Positions 46,322 to 56,633 of a stretch of DNA of 64,000 nucleotides are shown here, one piece after another; position 1 is the first letter of the stretch, and each line of letters begins with the position of its first letter. The translations under genes and the position numbers were made by a program. The notes beneath the pieces are model-generated. The model was not told where the DNA came from and made no database searches. It saw only the letters and a list, made by a program, of their open reading frames with translations. Source of the stretch: Hemerocallis citrina (lineage: Eukaryota; Streptophyta; Magnoliopsida; Asparagales; Asphodelaceae); assembly GCA_017893485.1 (NCBI GenBank), contig CM030361.1, positions 141,068,461 to 141,132,460 on the forward strand, read 5' to 3'.

Positions 46322-47171
46322 GGCCGGGAATTAGGTTTTAGGGTTTCCAAATACATTTGCAAAATAATCCCTTCAAAATACAATTTTTATATATATATCT
46401 ATCTACTCTTGGAAACTCATCCAAAATTCATTAAAATTAGGATTTAATAGAAAATATACTTCTAAATCTTAGCCAATACTGTTTAAAACGTCCAGAATGC
46501 CAATTTTGCACTTTAGCCCTTAAAAATGTCAATTTTACAAAGAGGTCCTTCTTTATCAGAAATTGCAAATAGATCAAATTAATTTCAGAAAAATCTGGAA
46601 AAAAATATTACATAATTCCAAAATAATAAATAATGATTTTTCATAAAGAAATCTTAATTTTCCAAACTTCTCAAGAGTCATTTGCACGTGTTTTGCACGT
46701 GTACCAAAGATAAATCTTTTAGAAAATATCAATTAAATCCTCAAAATTCATTTAAATTCATTTTCAAATAATTAAAATAATATTTGAAAATACAGGGTTC
46801 TACAATTGCTCCCACAACCGTTGAAACTTACCCCAAACAACCTATTCAGAGTTCGAAGCTTGGCTCGACCCTACTTCCTCTCCTCGCTCTTGAGCGAGCT
46901 AGAAGTGATCCGCCCTTTAGAAGTAATACAACTACAGATGATCAACAAAACACACAAGTCCACGAGAGGGGAAGAGCTTCGCTTCTATAAAGTTTGATAA
47001 CAAATCAAAATTACATGACGATACTTGGCTTTACAAAAAAGTTGCAGGAGTTGAAAGGTTAAAATTACATTACTTTTCTTTACAATGAAGTTACTAAAGT
47101 TGAAAAGCCAAAACTACAAGGCCGACTCGTGATACTTAGACAAAATACAAAACTTGGAAAACAAAAGAACT

Positions 47172-47790
47172 TCAACGCTTTCTTGGCGCAGGGATGTTCC
47201 GCTTTAAAGACACCCGGGGACGGCGGCGCTTAACCTCGGAGCTCATCCCTAAACCGGCGAAGTGAGATGTATCTTCTGCACTGCTCCTGATAGTCGCGCC
47301 AACAGAAGCTCTGCTCGACGACACAGCCACCCCACTTTGGGCATTGTCCGAACTTTGTCGAGCAACAGGCGAACGAGTCGCAAGCTCGTAAAACGAAATC
47401 CCTTGCTCACTCTCTTCACGGGTGCACGAAGTGCTTCTGACGTTGATTGGTCCCAAATGGGCTTGAGGCTAGCAACCTCTGCCTCCAGCTCGACTATTCG
47501 TTGCTTCAGAGAGTCGTCCTTCATGGCTACCTCGAAGCGATGGGGCACAATGGAGCCTGCGGCACTAGAACTATTGGCAATAATTCGGCAGAGCTGAGTA
47601 ACCTTGATACTCTTGTCGACCGTGACCCTCTTCAACTCGTCGACCTTCGCCGTCAACTCGTCGCGTTTGGCCATCAATTTGCCCACCACCACTGTCAATT
47701 CTTCTTCCTCCGCCAAGAGCTCTTCCTATACTATCTGCAGGTGATGAATCTCAGCGAGTAGTTCGTCTCTCTCTGTTGTCATCTTCGACA
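47172..47790 (-). pseudogene. Antisense coiled-coil ORF in the Tat 3' region, C-terminal part
   Basis: On the minus strand a frame begins near 47716 (MAEEEELTVVVGKLMAKRDEL) and is rich in heptads (LKQRIVELEAEVASLKP). It changes frame near 47455 and ends with VKRRRPRVSLKRNIPAPRKR at 47172, a basic tail. It opposes gag-pol of the host element. Antisense ORFs between pol and the 3' LTR are known in Tat-lineage elements such as Grande and Retand. Many encode proteins with a C-terminal coiled coil; whether this is that family cannot be proven by eye. Confidence 0.55.
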
Positions 47791-48514
47791 AGGAGTGACG
47801 GAGACACTTAAGCCTCAAGCCAAGAGTAAAGGCTGTTGACGAGCCATCATCATCGTCTATGGGGGTCATCTTAGCAAGCCTCCCCTCTAGTCGTCAAATC
47901 TCGATGTCTCGGCGACCTACAATCAGTTGCAGATGATTTCATTCACTTTCGGCTCTACGCAGCCCCAACTCAACTTCATAAAGGTGCTCTCGGCACCTAG
48001 TAAGACACAACCTCGTCACCCCTAAACAGACCTCGGAACATAACTCCTCTGCTGCATTAGTTGGTTCGACTAGCTGTGTCACCTCGGCGAGCTAAAATTT
48101 CCAAGGCAAACAACAAAAACACTCAGCAAAAATTGAAAATTTTGGCTAACACAAAGCCGACTCCTGAACAAGGCAACGGTGCATGGCAAAATTTTGAAAA
48201 AAAATTTTTTTTTTGTGAACACGTAGCCGAAGCTTTAGGCAGGGCGACATGAACACTTGGCCAAATTTCAAAAAAAAAATTGTAAACTCATTCTCAAAAG
48301 ATTCATATGTATAGTCGAACTCAAAAGGATGGATTTTCATTCATAACAAAAAAGTGCGGTGGCCAGTCCGCAATTAGGCAATACATTCAAAAGTACAAAG
48401 GCAAAAAAAAAACAGAAGAAGTTAGGGGGCGACCTCTTTCCCAGGGCGACGAGATTGAACCGGATCGGATTCCCCCTAGGGTGTGACCATCGCTAGCGGA
48501 GTCACTACGAACCC

Positions 48515-48990
48515 CTATTGTTCGTCGACGACCTCGACCTCGGCGTCCTCTTCATCGTCCCCTCCTTCCCCCTCCGACTCAGCATCGAAGCCATCGACGT
48601 GGTCGGGGAAGAGTCGCCATCCAGAGCAGTCGACCTTAGGATAGCACTCCGACACCTGCTCGATGGCACGAGCATATGCCTTGGCCATGTTGGCGGCAAG
48701 GAAGCCCTGCGCTTTCTCCATAGTCGCAGCTTTGGCCTCCTTCACCGCTGTAGCCTTGGCTTCCAACGCCTCGGCCCGCTGCTTAGCCGACTCCTCCCTC
48801 TGTCGAAGCAGATCGCCCTCAAGCTTCGTGACAAGGCCCTCGAGGTATTCAAGCCTCGTCATCTTCCCCTCGGCCTCGACCTTCAATTTGTCAAGCTCGT
48901 TGGTGAGGCAAGCTTTTCGGCCCGAGCACGATCGGCCTCCTTCTTGAGGTCCTTTTCAAGCTCCGTCATCTTCTCCATGGATTTCACATG
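48515..48990 (-). pseudogene. Antisense coiled-coil ORF in the Tat 3' region, second segment
   Basis: On the minus strand, from about 48985, EKMTELEKDLKKEADRARAE changes frame near 48910. It then reads MTRLEYLEGLVTKLEGDLL and KQRAEALEAKATAVKEAKAA, with strong heptad and Ala/Glu content. It ends in an acidic tail (EGEGGDDEEDAEVEVVDEQ) at 48515. The plus-strand frame over the same bases is a shadow. It lies upstream (on the minus strand) of the 47172-47790 segment. The two may be parts of one decayed gene or two copies. The function is unknown. Confidence 0.5.
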
Positions 48991-49498
48991 GAAGCTGTGT
49001 CATCTGCTTCAGAGGTCTCTCTCACCGCATTCTCCTCGAAGCTCCGCCCCCTCCCATGTACTATACGCTCGGCATGCTCCTCTAGCAGTTCCCAAACCCT
49101 ATGGATCCCCGTCAGCACCCCTGGCAGTCTGCCGAACTCCCCCATATGCTTCAGATCTTCCACTATTGTGTCTCGACCGACAACTCACTTTCCCTTGTCG
49201 GTACGAGGCCTCTGACTCGGAGACAGTGCTTCGCCAGCAGGGGGAGGGCTCCGAAACAGGGGAAAGAGATATTTTTCTACTTGAAATAAACTAAGTATAA
49301 GTTACCTTGAAGTGACAGTCGCGGTCGGAATATTCACCGGAAAGCGATCGACGATCGCCGGAAGTTCTTGATAGTAAAAAATCACCGCCTGAGTAAAAAC
49401 TTAGAGAAGTGAAGAAATGAAGGGGGGTTGAATCTTATAGAGGTTGGCACACAAAACGAGGATAATGGGCCTCAAAAGACCAACATTCAGGCCCATTT

Positions 49499-49640
49499 AC
49501 ACAAAGCGACGAAAAGCTGTACCGTCACATTAATGACGACACAAAGTCGTATCGTCACATTAATGACTAAAAGCGACAAAAAGCTGTAGCATCACATTAA
49601 TGACGACACAATGTCGCATCGTCGCATTAATGACTAACGG
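49499..49640. repeat. Short diverged repeat, about 67-bp period
   Basis: CACATTAATGAC or its variant recurs at 49526, 49556, 49593 and 49624, alternating with AAGCGAC and AAAGCTGTA words. It is about two dimer units in the Tat 3' region, next to the 63-bp array. Non-coding. Confidence 0.65.
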
Positions 49641-49717
49641 TCAAAGTCGCTAGAAGATCAAAAGTCAGAAGGCCACCTGTCATCTCCAAGCTGTCAAATC
49701 ATCACTTTGGGACTTCG

Positions 49718-50610
49718 GCATGCCTTGCTAAGCGCTCTTGGCACCGACGCCTAAACGTGAGAAAAAAATCGCCTGTGGACCTCGACACGCCTTGCCGAGC
49801 GCTCTTGGCACCGACGTCCAAACGAGAAAAAACTCACCTCTGGACCTCGGCATGCCTTGCCGAGCGCTCTTGGCACCGATGCCCAAACGAGAAAAAGATT
49901 CTCTCTCTTGGACCTCGGCACGCCTCGCCGAGCGCTCTTGGCACCGACGCCCAAACAAGGAAAAAACTCTCACTCTTGGACTTTGGCACACCTTGCCAAG
50001 CGCTCTTGGCACCGACGCCGAAACATGAGAAAAAACTCGCCTCTGGACCTCGGCATGCCTCGTCGAGCGCTCTTGGTACCGATGCCCAAACGAGGAAAAA
50101 ATTCTCACTCTTAGACTTCGGCACGCCTTGCCGAGCGCTCTTGGCTCTGATGCCCAAACGTGAGAAAAAACTCGCCTCTAGACCTCGGCACGCCTTGCCG
50201 AGCGCTCTTGGAACCGATGCCCAAACAAGGAAAAAATTCTCTCTTGGATTGCCGAGCGCTCTTGGCACACCTTGCCAAGCGCTCTTGGCACCGAGGCCCA
50301 AACGAGGAAAAAATTCTCTCTTGGACCTCGGCACACCTTGCCGAGCGCTCTTAGCACCGACGCCCAAACGAGGAAAAAATTCTCTCTTGGACCTCGGCAC
50401 ACCTTGCCGAGCACTCTTGACACCGATGCCCAAACGAGGAAAAAATTCTCTCTTGGACCTCGACACACCTTGCCAAGCTCTCTTGGCACCGATGCCCAAA
50501 CAAGGAAAAAATTCTCTCTTGGACCTCGGCGCATCTTGCCGAGTGCTCTTGGCACCAACGCCCAAACGAGGAAAAAATTCTCTCTTGGACCTCGGCAAAG
50601 ACTTGCCGAA
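49718..50610. repeat. 63-66-bp tandem repeat in the Tat 3' region
   Basis: About 14 units contain GGACCTCGGCA, CTTGCCGAGCGCTCTTGGCA, CCGACGCCCAAACGAGGAAA and TTCTCTC. Because the usual unit is a multiple of three, long frames stay open on both strands (49757-50704 plus, 49834-50598 minus) without being genes. Tandem repeats in the 3' region of Tat/Ogre elements are known to seed satellite DNA. Confidence 0.93.
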
Positions 50611-51282
50611 CCCCCCTTCTTACATGTGGCGCAGCGCCAAGGTACCTCTGCACCTCGGGAGGGGATCCCGAACCTCCATAGACTTTGGCCTCCTTCCTGC
50701 GTAGTTGGAGGGGGTCGGCAATGTCGTCGAAGCAACTAGCCACCGAATGAAGAGAAACACTCTTTCGAGCAACCGTAAGCATTAGATCTCCCTAAAATTC
50801 ACGCCCAATGCTGATGGAGAGCCCAGATCACGCCACGTAGTAAATGGTATTAAAAATTAATTTTTTATTTATTAAAATCGAATTATTTATTTAAAAAATT
50901 GCGAAAAAATGATTAAAAATTCAGGAAAAGTGATTAAAAATTCTAAAAAATAATTACAAATTTGGAAAAATATTTTTGAGCCCCCGGGTAAATAATTATT
51001 GCTTAGGATTATTAATTAAGGCCCCCGAACAATAAATCACCACTTCGCAAAATTAAATAAATGGTCCGAAAAATAAATAAAAAAAAAGAAAAATCACCAG
51101 AAATCCAGAAGAGCTTAAGAACAGCCTTGAAGCGTGCAACTAACTCCAAAAATCACCATAATACCTCATGCAAAGATTCGACACCCCTCATTTGGACTCC
51201 GTTACAACTCCGCAAGCCATTAAAACAGTGAAACTACTCCTCGAAGGCTGATTAAACTCAGTCTTCGGGAGTGGGGGGCTCG
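50611..51282 (+). other. Tat 3' end: AT-rich stretch and polypurine tract
   Basis: No gene. An AT-rich part (50850-51100) with repeated TTAAAAATT words leads to a GGGAGTGGGGGGCTCG sequence at 51268-51282, the likely polypurine tract immediately before the 3' LTR. Confidence 0.65.
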
Positions 51283-51850
51283 TGATATGGCTAAAAATGG
51301 GGTTAAATCGGAACCATCCAAATCAGGCACGAATCTTAAAGATCAGGGGTAAAATGGTAATTTCGCCTACAGACGGGTCTGAAATGGGTACTGGGTCTTC
51401 TTTCCAAAGGCCCAATAACCCACGAATGGATCCATCTCAACTGGGTGCGGGTCCCAACCCGCAACAAATCAGGTCCAGCTAGATAGAATTAGGGTTTATG
51501 AGTAACCTTAATCAACGGCCCTGGTCGCTTCTATCCATTCACTGGGAAGTAGGGATTTGATCTTATCCCGAAACTGGTCCCTAAGGTGGCTATAAATACC
51601 CCCCATCCCCCACTGTTACAAGGTAATCAATCTTTTGCAAATCAAAGCTCATTCATAATTTTTCTGATTACTGACTTGAGAGTCGGAAGGTGCGTCACCG
51701 GGATCAACCCCGGTGTTTCGCACTTTTTGCAGGTCAACAGCAGGAAATCACGGTCAAACTCTGGCGGAAAGGCTTCAGGTTTGACTATTCAACGTTCCAA
51801 GAATCCACAAATTATATCTGTTTGCCCCCACACCAGATTCAGCGGTAACA
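51283..51850 (+). repeat. 3' LTR of the Tat element
   Basis: 568 bp, TGATATGGCT...GCGGTAACA, followed by GGTAT (51851-51855), the same five bases that precede the 5' LTR. By-eye alignment to 20625-21192 shows about 32 substitutions and no large indel. Confidence 0.93.
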
Positions 51851-54600
51851 GGTATATTATGTTTCTTTGTACTATTCCTATTATGGTATCTTGTGTAATT
51901 GATATCATTCTATCATCCATTAAATATATTTCTACGAGTGTATTTATTTCTTCCTTAAAATAAGCTTTTATTATTATTTATCATTCTATCATTGGTATTA
52001 GTTTGAATGTCTGTTGGTTGTATTTTATTGATAATGATATTTTTCCTAACTTTATTTGTAGTGTTTTTGCTTTTGCTATATCTTTTCCTTTGTTAAAATA
52101 AAATTATACATAATTTGGTATGGTCATTTCAGGGTTTTCTCTAGCTGATTTGTATCTTATAATTTTTCAGAATGGTGGTTCTATTTTTAAGTTATTAGTA
52201 TTTCTCTTCATGCTTACTTGTAAGAGTATAAATATTTCTTATTTGTATACTCATAACCTTACTCTTCTCTATTATTTCTATTCCTGATCATCTGTGATAC
52301 ATGACTAAACTTTGGTAATTATTTTTATTGCAATGCTTATGGAGAAATTAAGTTTTATTGTAAATTTTACTTTTTGGTATATTATGTTCCTTTGTACTAT
52401 TCCTATTAAAGTATCTTGTGTAATTGATATCATTCTATCATCCATTAAGTATATTTCTAAGAGTGTATTTATTTTTTCCTTAAAATAAGCTTTTATTATT
52501 ATTTTTACTGCTCCGAAATGTATGTGCGTTAATGTCTTTCTCATTTTCTCACTTATTTTTTCAATTTCTTGTCTTATTATTTTTCTGTTATCAATGTATT
52601 ATAGTTTTTCCTTCAGCCTGTTAAATGTCTATAAGTTGTTCATTAGTTCGTGCTATTATTATGGTGTTATTTTTTCTTTCAAATATTGAAGTTTAAAAAT
52701 TCTTTCGGGTTTATGTCTAGTTTGGTTGCCCCTTTCTTATTGTATTTTTGTATGTAAAAACTCATTTTCTCTCTTACTTCTTCATTATTTTCTTATCTTT
52801 GTAATAGTTCTCCTATTTCTATTATCACATTTATTTCATATTCTTCTATTTCATCGTCACTACTTCTACTATTTCTTTCCATCAACATTATTTTTTCATC
52901 TTCACTTAATTCTGACAACTCGTCCTTATATTCTATGAGTTCATAGTTTATGTTATACATTTCTTCAATTTCTTCTATGTATTTTACATTTTCTTTTCTC
53001 CCTACTTCTCCGCATATATAACAATTACATTTCTTTTGTTTTCCTGAAGTATTTTTTATAGGTTTTTGCATCTCTTAAATTTTTTCTGTATTTTGGTTTA
53101 TATATTTTCATTTTATTTTTACGTCTTTTTATATAATTATAGCTATTGTTACATCCCCAATGATTTGGTTTTGCTTCTTCACAACAAATTCTTTGTTTAT
53201 ATGTTCTGTAGTGTTTTGTAGTTCACCTTGCTTCTTGGCACACTTTATTTCTATAATCTTTTACAAATTGTGTTCTACATTCAAAAGTATTTGTCTCTAA
53301 CTTTACTTTCTCATATATGTATGCACTATATATTTATACTTCATGGATATGGTAGTTTTAGGAAAAACAAATCTAATATTGGACTATTTTCTTCTTTTGT
53401 ATAACAACTATCTTGGAAATACTCTCTGAATTCACAAGCATAGTTATCAAAATAACACATGTAGCATATTTCAAAATTGCTTAGTTTCCATCTTGCTTGG
53501 TTCTTTTTATATATATTGTGTTTTTCTATTTTCTTGTAGACACTAAATTCTGTTCTTATTGTTATGTCATAATTTGTAATTATTTATTTTAGTCCTAAGG
53601 TTCTTTGTGCTGAACTTTCTTCCGTTCCTTTGTCATCAATTGGTCTTGGTTTGTAATATTACTTTTTTCATCTTCTATTAGTCCGTTTCACTATTTTGCT
53701 ACAACTCCTACAAATGTTGTCTCTATAAATTTCTTGAATGTATTCTGAGAGGTGTTGCTACTATTAAGGAAGCTTTTACCCATTCTTCTATTGTTCTATC
53801 TACATCTTTTACGCAGTCTAAATCTAGCCATTCTCTGTTTCCTGCTATTATTTTTTTGTAATGTGTTGTAGTTTCATTTTTTTGGGTTTTTTTTCCTAAC
53901 TTACTTATTTCTGTACTTTGCCATTTTAATGGTAGGTGATAAGGTCTTTTATGAGGTGGCGGCCTTAAGTATTCGTACATATTAATTAGATTTTCTGTAG
54001 ATTTTGTTATAATCTTGTATTTCTCTTGATCAATTTTTATTTTTTCATTTTTTATATCTAGATTTTTTAAGACTTCTTCTACTTCTTATGAATTAAAATT
54101 TGCCATTAAGTCTTATTTTTCTAAAATGTTTATATTAAGTTTTGTTACAGCCTTTAACTCCTCCATCACTTCTTCTGTTATGCATAATTCTTATTCTGTG
54201 TCATCTGTTATATATCTACTTAGATCTTTTATGTTCTTATTATTGATTTTAAATCTTTATAAGTCATATACATTATGAGCCATTATAATCTTTTTATAGT
54301 TCTTGAATGTTTATCATGTAAATTTCTAATTCTATTTTTGGAATATTATCCATACCAACTTAATTTCTATAGTTTAATATTTTGTGTCCTGGTAGGTTTT
54401 GGTAATACCAATTTGCTTCTTCATTTTTATAATCTAATACCTTGTCTGCTATTACTTTTGGTATTTTTTTAGGTAGCTTTCAATTACTTTATTTGTTATC
54501 ACTAAATATTATGATATTTGCTTCTCAGTTATAGGTCTTTTTTCTATTAGTCTTTGATCAATGTATCTTACTTTGAATTTTGAAAAAAAAAATTAATCTT
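51851..54600 (-). pseudogene. Endogenous pararetrovirus, 5' part (coat and upstream domains)
   Basis: Continuation, beyond the Tat element, of the relic at 17039-20624. On the minus strand it holds a segment at 53723-53980 of coat or movement type, then an acidic stretch and a zinc-knuckle-like motif (CNCYICGEVG) at about 53010-53040. After that come poorly readable sequences up to the Tat insertion point. Many stops and frameshifts are present. The order, with coat/knuckle upstream of protease, RT and RNase H, agrees with Caulimoviridae polyproteins. The right border near 54600 is approximate. Confidence 0.6.
51856..52505. repeat. Tandem duplication of about 520 bp inside the pararetrovirus
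   Basis: The segment ATTATGTT(T/C)CTTTGTACT is at 51856 and 52379. The segment ATTGGTATTAGTTTGAATGT is at 20228 and about 51991. With the Tat element removed, a unit of about 520 bp occurs twice in tandem, copies differing by small changes. The Tat element landed in one of the two copies. Confidence 0.8.
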
Positions 54601-54858
54601 AGTTTTTTTTTTTTGTGTGTGAAATATCCAGTTTTAATAAAGTTTAAGGAATATTATAGATTATAATTTCTAAATTAGGGTTATATAGGAAATTTAATTT
54701 TTAGGTTTTTATAATAAACTTTGGTCAGTTGGATAAATATTTTTAGAAAAGGGGTCATTGGGGTTAGTTGGACATATATTTTGGGAGAATGGGTCAGTGA
54801 GTGATAATCACTCTTCCTTTTCTGAGTACATTTATTAATTAATATTTTAATAATTTAA
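54601..54858. other. Non-coding DNA with GGTCAG-type repeat
   Basis: No gene. At 54719-54800 the sequence TTTGGTCAGTTGGATAAA and GGGTCA words match, inverted, the TIR at 56656-56730 and, direct, 57421-57495. It probably belongs to that repeat family. Confidence 0.5.
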
Positions 54859-55279
54859 CATGGGTGTATTGGATTGGAATTTGAAAAGAATTTAAAAGAA
54901 TTGAGAATCCCAATATTTAAGGGATTTATGGGGAATTCACCTAAAACTTTGACTGTAATTTATAAGGATTTTAAAATAGTTTGATGGAATTCTTATTATG
55001 AATTTGATGGAATTCGAAGGAATTCGATGACAATTGAACTTTCATAGACTTTATAATTAGTTCATTTCCTACACAAGATTTTCATTCTCATAAGAGTAGT
55101 ACGAATAAACATCAAGGCACCTCGCAAGTCATTGACATAAATCATCACATGGATAACCTGTTAACTGTTGAAAACGAAATATGTTCATTTTCAAGTGAAA
55201 TCATAAATGTATCAAACGAAAAATCAAATCTAGTAATGTAAAAGCATATATAGTCACTTAGTACGATTTGAATTGATGT

Positions 55280-55625
55280 TCGGTAATTTCTTTGCTCATC
55301 TTTGACTCCCATCAGCCATTGCATTTGTCCACATATCTGATGCTATATTAGCTCTCCACTGATTCGCTTCCTCTTCGTTGTTGCTCTTGTGTGTGAAACA
55401 TGTGGTCATAATCAATTTCTACATTTTCTGGCAGTGAAGGCTCATCTTCTTCTTCAACAGGAAACTCATCAAAACGACACTCCTTACGAAGAAAACAGTG
55501 CAAACCTGCACAAGCTAAGACTAATTCTGCTTGTGTCTTATACGAAAATGGTTGTGGAAACTTAAAAATTGTGAACCTTGATTTGAATATACCAAATACC
55601 TCTCAATCGAATTTACATGAACCAC
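55280..55625 (-). pseudogene. Harbinger-type transposase C-terminal remnant
   Basis: On the minus strand, frames carrying VFGIFKSRFTIFKFPQPF, then TQAELVLACAGLHCF and an acidic stretch (FPVEEEDEPSLPE), resemble the C-terminal end of the DDE transposase of PIF/Harbinger elements. That region usually reads FGVLKARF, then IVLACCALHNF. Stops and frame changes are present. The catalytic DDE part is missing, so it cannot act. Confidence 0.6.
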
Positions 55626-56380
55626 CCCATTATAACTATATTAATAAAAATACAGATTTTCGTTAGGCTTATTTGTGTTATATTTTTTATGTACAAGATT
55701 TGTTTACAAACTAGGAGGACAAAACCACACAAAATCTCCCTCATACCAGTACTAGAATCATGTGCATTGGTATAATTCTCCTTCAACTCTTTCCTCCAAT
55801 GAATCCACATCCGAAAATGGTGGTATCAATTACACATTTCGGGAATAACATTAGGCTATTAAAATCAAGAATCAAGAAACCTAACAGTAGAAGATCTGCA
55901 TTGCGCGTGCTAATGTATTTCTTGGAAGACTTACGGATTCCTGGGCCTCGGAGTTGCGGTCAGCGACGCCATATGATTGGTACTAGTGTTTCTGCCAGCG
56001 GCGCGCGAATCTCGAGAATTCGGAGGTGGTTGGTGTTCGAAATGAGGGAGGATCGTGTGATATCTAGTGTTGTTGAGAGGCCGAGGCCGAAGCGAAAGGG
56101 GGAGGCGAGTTCAGTGTGGGATCGAACTGGTTTGGGAGGGGTTGGATAGAGAAAGGTGGTCGAACTGGGGCTGCAACCATTTTTGTCAAGGGTTTTTTGG
56201 GAAAGAAGATGGAAATCAATATAAATACTGACAATCAATACCTTCACAAGAGTGGTGGCTACAACTGTGGGACAAGAAGAACGTCTAGAGAGAATCACAA
56301 ATGGCTTGAAAGTTTCTACGGAGAAGGTGAGAATTGCAAAGCCTTTTGGTATTTATATCTCAAACCCTAGATTGCATCTA
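55626..56380. other. Interior of the Harbinger element, unrecognised
   Basis: Short frames exist on both strands (for example 55760-56149 plus) but none resembles a known protein. The G/C-richer part at 55930-56160 may be an old 5' region or captured DNA. No function is assigned. Confidence 0.4.
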
Positions 56381-56633
56381 AATCCTCCAAATTCTCAATT
56401 CTACCAAAATCAATAACTTTTTAAATACACCGAGAATTGAATGGGGTCATTTAAAATCTCAATTGAATGCACCGAGAATTGAATAGAATCACTTAAAGTC
56501 TTAATTGAATACACTGTGACTTTTATAAACTCCTTTAAAATCGTAATTGAATACACTAGGATTTTCCAATTCTTTTAATTCTTTACAAATTTCAATCCAA
56601 TACACCCCTGTAAGTATAAATGGCTCAAGTTGC

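Larger units (their letters stand above)
44410..46804 (+). mobile_element. Solo LTR (gypsy type) inserted in the tandem array
   Basis: It starts TGTAGCGCCCCGAATTTC and ends GGGTTCTACA with a TSD of ATTGC at 44405-44409 and 46805-46809. It is 2395 bp with no internal domain, so it is a solo LTR. The TGTA(G/A)CGCCCCG start is typical of gypsy chromovirus LTRs. It has a 71-bp tandem repeat (45105-45482), six CAGTCGACTG pairs and a TATA box near 46315. A non-autonomous TG/CA element is the alternative. Confidence 0.85.
20625..51850 (+). mobile_element. Ty3/gypsy Tat-lineage element, 31 kb with nested insertions
   Basis: LTRs of 568 bp (TGATATGGCT...GGTAACA) at 20625-21192 and 51283-51850 are flanked by a 5-bp TSD, GGTAT, at 20620-20624 and 51851-51855. 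Between them, all on the plus strand, are gag, protease, RT, RNase H, a second (archaeal-type) RNase H and integrase. The dual RNase H is diagnostic of the Tat lineage. A long 3' non-coding region follows, with tandem arrays and antisense ORFs. Nested inside are a SIRE-type copia element, an Athila-like element and a solo LTR. By eye about 32 of 568 LTR positions differ. Coding is broken by stops and frameshifts. Confidence 0.9.
54859..56610. mobile_element. PIF/Harbinger element
   Basis: The ends CATGGGTGTATTGGATTGG and CAATCCAATACACCCCTG form an inverted repeat that continues inward for about 48 bp (AATTTGAAAAGAATT, TTCTTTTAATTCTTT). A TAA target duplication lies at 54856-54858 and 56611-56613. 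The TWA-type TSD and the internal transposase remnant fit PIF/Harbinger. At 1752 bp it is shorter than an autonomous element. Further inverted AATTGAATACAC-like subterminal repeats lie on both sides. Confidence 0.85.

Noticed and set aside
48518..49294. 258-codon plus-strand frame
   Set aside because: It overlaps the heptad-rich antisense frame. Its composition (Leu, Arg and Ser rich) is that of a shadow frame.
49757..50704. Long open frames on both strands (315 codons plus, 254 codons minus)
   Set aside because: They run through a 63-66-bp tandem array whose usual unit is a multiple of three; the residues repeat every 21 and there is no independent coding signal.
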